Assembly (NCBI GenBank): GCA_002350855.1
Contig: DEFM01000022.1
Location: 5,193 to 64,378, forward strand
Source: Prevotellaceae bacterium UBA2852
GTDB lineage: Bacteria > Bacteroidota > Bacteroidia > Bacteroidales > Bacteroidaceae
DNA length: 59,186 nucleotides
Reading direction: 5' to 3'
Part shown: positions 57,068-59,186 of the stretch, one piece after another
Position numbering within the stretch: the stretch's first letter is position 1
How the letters are laid out: each line of letters starts with the position of its first letter
The notes under the pieces: model-generated
Seen by the model: only the letters and a program-made list of their open reading frames with translations
What the model was told of the DNA's origin: nothing
Database searches by the model: none
Program-made: the position numbers and the translations under genes

Positions 57068-57709
57068 TTATAAGTATGCAGTCATACGAGAAATATACTT
57101 TCCTATAATATCGAACTCTATATTAACTCTACTGCCAATTTCTATTGTATGAAAATTGGTGTTAGTATAAGTATAAGGAATAATATTAACCTCGAACGTA
57201 TCATCTGTAGGATTACAAACAGTAAGACTTACACCATTTACTGTCACACTACCCTTATCAACAGTAATATAACCACGACGGGCCATTTCTTTATCAAAAG
57301 TATACTGGAAACGGAAAGTCCAGCTTCCACCTTGATCAACTTTTGACACACATACAGCCGTCTGGTCTACATGCCCCTGAACAATATGCCCGTCAAGTCG
57401 TCCGTTCATCATCATTGAACGCTCGACATTCACTTTTGTGCCTACATTCCAATCACCAAGGTTTGAACGCATCAGGGTTTCCTTCATAGCCGTCACTACA
57501 TACCTGCATACTGAAGGATCTCCCGCTTTAACTTCACGTCCGTTAGCATCAAGCAATCTGACAATTGTCAAACAAACACCATTGTGAGCCACACTTTGGT
57601 CAATCTTCAATTCTTTAACAAATGAGCACTCAAGTGTAAAATCAATATTTTCCCTATCATTAATGATAGCAACAACCGTTGCAAATTCTTCTACTATTCC
57701 TGAAAACAT
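57068..57709 (-). CDS. ribE: Riboflavin synthase alpha chain
   Basis: Dismutates two 6,7-dimethyl-8-ribityllumazine molecules to riboflavin. 213 residues made of two similar lumazine-binding halves: the first with MFSGIVEE, the HNGVCLTIV stretch; the second with GHIVQGHVDQTAV and VNGVSLTVC followed by IIPYTYTNTNF. The ATG giving MFSGIVEE is the family start and lies 2 bp past the yraN stop. Usual name ribE or ribC by organism. Confidence 0.95.
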   Translation of the reverse strand: MFSGIVEEFATVVAIINDRENIDFTLECSFVKELKIDQSVAHNGVCLTIVRLLDANGREVKAGDPSVCRYVVTAMKETLMRSNLGDWNVGTKVNVERSMMMNGRLDGHIVQGHVDQTAVCVSKVDQGGSWTFRFQYTFDKEMARRGYITVDKGSVTVNGVSLTVCNPTDDTFEVNIIPYTYTNTNFHTIEIGSRVNIEFDIIGKYISRMTAYL

Positions 57710-57711
57710 TT

Positions 57712-58131
57712 TCAATACTTTTTATAATAAGGTTTATGAAACATAAATTCTGTGTGAATGCCTGGTACAAATGTCAAATCATAATCATTTTCACTTCTAT
57801 AAATAATCCTTATTGAATCAATAAAAGTCTCATAATTAAAACGCTTGTATTTTTTGTACAAATATGCACCACGACAAAGATGACTTGCTTTTTTTGAATC
57901 AATTGCACTTAAAGGGTCTACAAAACTGCTTCTACGAGTCTTAACTTCCACAAAATGAAGTATATTGTCTTTGAAAGCAATTATATCAATTTCGTACCCG
58001 TATTTTGAACGCCAGTTACGCTCAAGAATATAAAAACCATTCTTCACCAGATAGTTAGCAGCTAATTCTTCACCTATTCTACCAAGCAACAAATGAGGCG
58101 CAATAGGTTTTGTATGATCCAAAGTAGTCAT
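57712..58131 (-). CDS. yraN: YraN (UPF0102) endonuclease-like protein
   Basis: 139 residues. N-terminal LLGRIGEELAANYLVKNGF and LERNWRSKYGYEIDIIAFKDNILHFVEVKTR (split at 35-65) carry the PD-(D/E)xK-like D...EVK core. Related to Holliday-junction-type nucleases but of unproven function. First gene before ribE, with a minus-strand TATATTTG box at 58161-58168. Confidence 0.93.
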   Translation of the reverse strand: MTTLDHTKPIAPHLLLGRIGEELAANYLVKNGFYILERNWRSKYGYEIDIIAFKDNILHFVEVKTRRSSFVDPLSAIDSKKASHLCRGAYLYKKYKRFNYETFIDSIRIIYRSENDYDLTFVPGIHTEFMFHKPYYKKY

Positions 58132-58160
58132 AATAACACTTCAAATTAAGTTTAATGACG

Positions 58161-58168
58161 CAAATATA
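58161..58168 (-). promoter_or_regulatory. -7 element of yraN-ribE
   Basis: TATATTTG on the minus strand, 29 bp upstream of the yraN ATG. Confidence 0.45.
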
Positions 58169-58271
58169 CTATAAAAGAATCAAAATCGTTAAAAATAATT
58201 TAAAAACTTTCAAAATAGATTAATTATGCAAAGAATAAAAGCAATTATATATAACATTAAAAAAAATACGG

Positions 58272-58279
58272 TATATTTG
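58272..58279 (+). promoter_or_regulatory. -7 element of the SIMPL gene
   Basis: TATATTTG, 31 bp before the ATG at 58311. Confidence 0.5.
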
Positions 58280-58310
58280 CAGCACTAATTAACTGAAATC
58301 CATTATCATT

Positions 58311-59003
58311 ATGAAAGAAAACCGTATTATTTTTGCATCAATTATTGCACTAGGCATTATTTGTCTGGGCTGGTTCATTAAATCAGGAATAGACGACTTT
58401 GCTTACAAGGATCGTAAAGTAACCGTAAAAGGTCTATCTGAGCGAGAAGTTGCTGCCGACAAGGTAACATGGAGTATTGGAACTAAAGTCACCGGTAACG
58501 ACTTGCCGTCGCTGTATGAGGAAATCAACAAACAAGTAAACAAAATAAAAAAGTTTCTCTTGGATAGTAACATACCTGAATCAGACATAACAGTTAACCC
58601 ACCATCTATCAGTGACCTTGAAGCACAAACATGGAGCGAAAACAGAAAGAACTTCAGATATATAATTAACACCAACATCACAGTGTGTTCAAAGAAAGTA
58701 TCAGAGGTGAATAAGGCCATAGCAAAGCAGGGAGAATTATTAAAACAAGGAATTGCCATCGATGGCAACTACCCTGATTATGAATATGTATCCTTCCAAT
58801 CCATGAAGCCTGAAATGATGGCAGAAGCAATAAAGAATGCACAAAAAACTGCTCAACAGTTTGCAGAAGCCAGCAACTCAGAACTTGGAAATATTCAGTC
58901 TGCGGATCAAGGGCAATTCGACATCAGCGATCGTGACGAAAACACTCCTTACATCAAAAAAATTCGAGTGGTTACAACCGTTACATATTCACTCAAAGAT
59001 TAA
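58311..59003 (+). CDS. SIMPL-domain (DUF541) protein
   Basis: 230 residues. One N-terminal membrane anchor or signal (about 6-24), then a SIMPL domain: [20 protein letters not shown] split at about 38-58, the [16 protein letters not shown] stretch, and the late [19 protein letters not shown]. Periplasmic and probably membrane-tethered; family members are linked to stress tolerance but no precise activity is known. Stand-alone gene with its own promoter and terminator. Confidence 0.92.
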   Translation: MKENRIIFASIIALGIICLGWFIKSGIDDFAYKDRKVTVKGLSEREVAADKVTWSIGTKVTGNDLPSLYEEINKQVNKIKKFLLDSNIPESDITVNPPSISDLEAQTWSENRKNFRYIINTNITVCSKKVSEVNKAIAKQGELLKQGIAIDGNYPDYEYVSFQSMKPEMMAEAIKNAQKTAQQFAEASNSELGNIQSADQGQFDISDRDENTPYIKKIRVVTTVTYSLKD

Positions 59004-59032
59004 AATTATTTATTCCACAACATACACAAAAG

Positions 59033-59063
59033 ACATCCCGGGTAATCCCAGGATGTTTTTTTT
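59033..59063 (+). terminator. Terminator of the SIMPL gene
   Basis: ACATCC...GGATGT outer stem with an inner GGG/CCC stem and a run of eight T. Confidence 0.8.
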
Positions 59064-59093
59064 GTAACAAGTTACTTATCAGGTAACCACTTT

Positions 59094-59107
59094 CCTCCCT
59101 TGGGAGG
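59094..59107. repeat. C/G-rich palindrome near the window end
   Basis: CCTCCCTTGGGAGG, related to the palindrome at 44735-44750. The rest of 59064-59186 has no gene; it shows short repeats of GCG/GTTCGCG type and an A-run. Confidence 0.5.
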
Positions 59108-59186
59108 GGCAATCACGCGTTCGCGTTCAAGCGATTGGTGAAGCGAAGCGGAAGGGGGTGTATCAAAAAAAAGGAAGTCCCCAGGG

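Noticed and set aside
1..59186. CRISPR array, prophage, integrase, transposase or toxin-antitoxin pair
   Set aside because: No regularly spaced repeats and no such gene families seen on either strand.

Overview
The window reads as a chromosome segment of a Bacteroidota member, most likely Prevotellaceae (Prevotella/Segatella-like). The evidence is: many Bacteroidota-type promoters with a TAnnTTTG -7 element (some paired with a TTG at about -33) and no clear Shine-Dalgarno sites; a two-subunit B12-dependent methylmalonyl-CoA mutase; a class II (B12-dependent) ribonucleotide reductase; and secreted plant-polysaccharide enzymes with Bacteroidota-style domain layouts. I see no integrase, transposase, plasmid or phage gene, and no CRISPR array. 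Genus placement is inference.

Layout. 27-1702: aroC and slyD on the minus strand. 1855-4938: a large secreted GH43 glycosidase. 4935-9337: minus-strand cluster PBP1A, kdsB and a non-catalytic M16 protein (cell envelope and LPS precursor supply). 9400-9849: RNase P RNA. 9969-16221: a minus-strand regulatory operon of an AraC-type regulator, a giant two-module sensor kinase, a response regulator and a half-size AbgT-like membrane protein. 16537-24957: divergent RND tripartite efflux operon (adaptor, pump, outer-membrane channel) with uvrA only a few bases behind it. 25067-27012: dnaX and tRNA-Arg(TCT). 27095-31550: hexuronate-type MFS transporter, folB and B12-dependent ribonucleotide reductase. 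31969-36901: secreted pectate lyase with autotransporter-type repeats, then mtgA and an OmpA lipoprotein. 37071-43841: proS, mutB/mutA and a YbhN/UPF0104 membrane protein. 43939-51169: ksgA, facing the minus-strand series lemA, TPM protein, aroE, menaquinone methyltransferase, purC, phoH, recF. 51317-59003: tRNA-Gly(CCC), nhaD, pfkA, corA, an EFR1-type flavodoxin/ferredoxin protein, a TPR-like protein, secG, ribE, yraN and a SIMPL-domain protein.

How the genes fit together. Most of the window is housekeeping. Two themes stand out. One is pectin/arabinan use: the GH43 enzyme, the pectate lyase and the ExuT-like transporter are spread over 35 kb without SusC/SusD genes. The other, and the best candidate for an undescribed system, is the 9969-16221 regulatory operon. 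It combines an AraC protein, a fusion of two sensor kinases whose second ATPase looks degenerate, a response regulator with a divergent LuxR-like output domain and a truncated AbgT-like membrane protein. It stands back to back with an RND efflux operon. Near-identical 43-44 bp direct repeats with an internal palindrome flank just the response regulator/AbgT-like pair.
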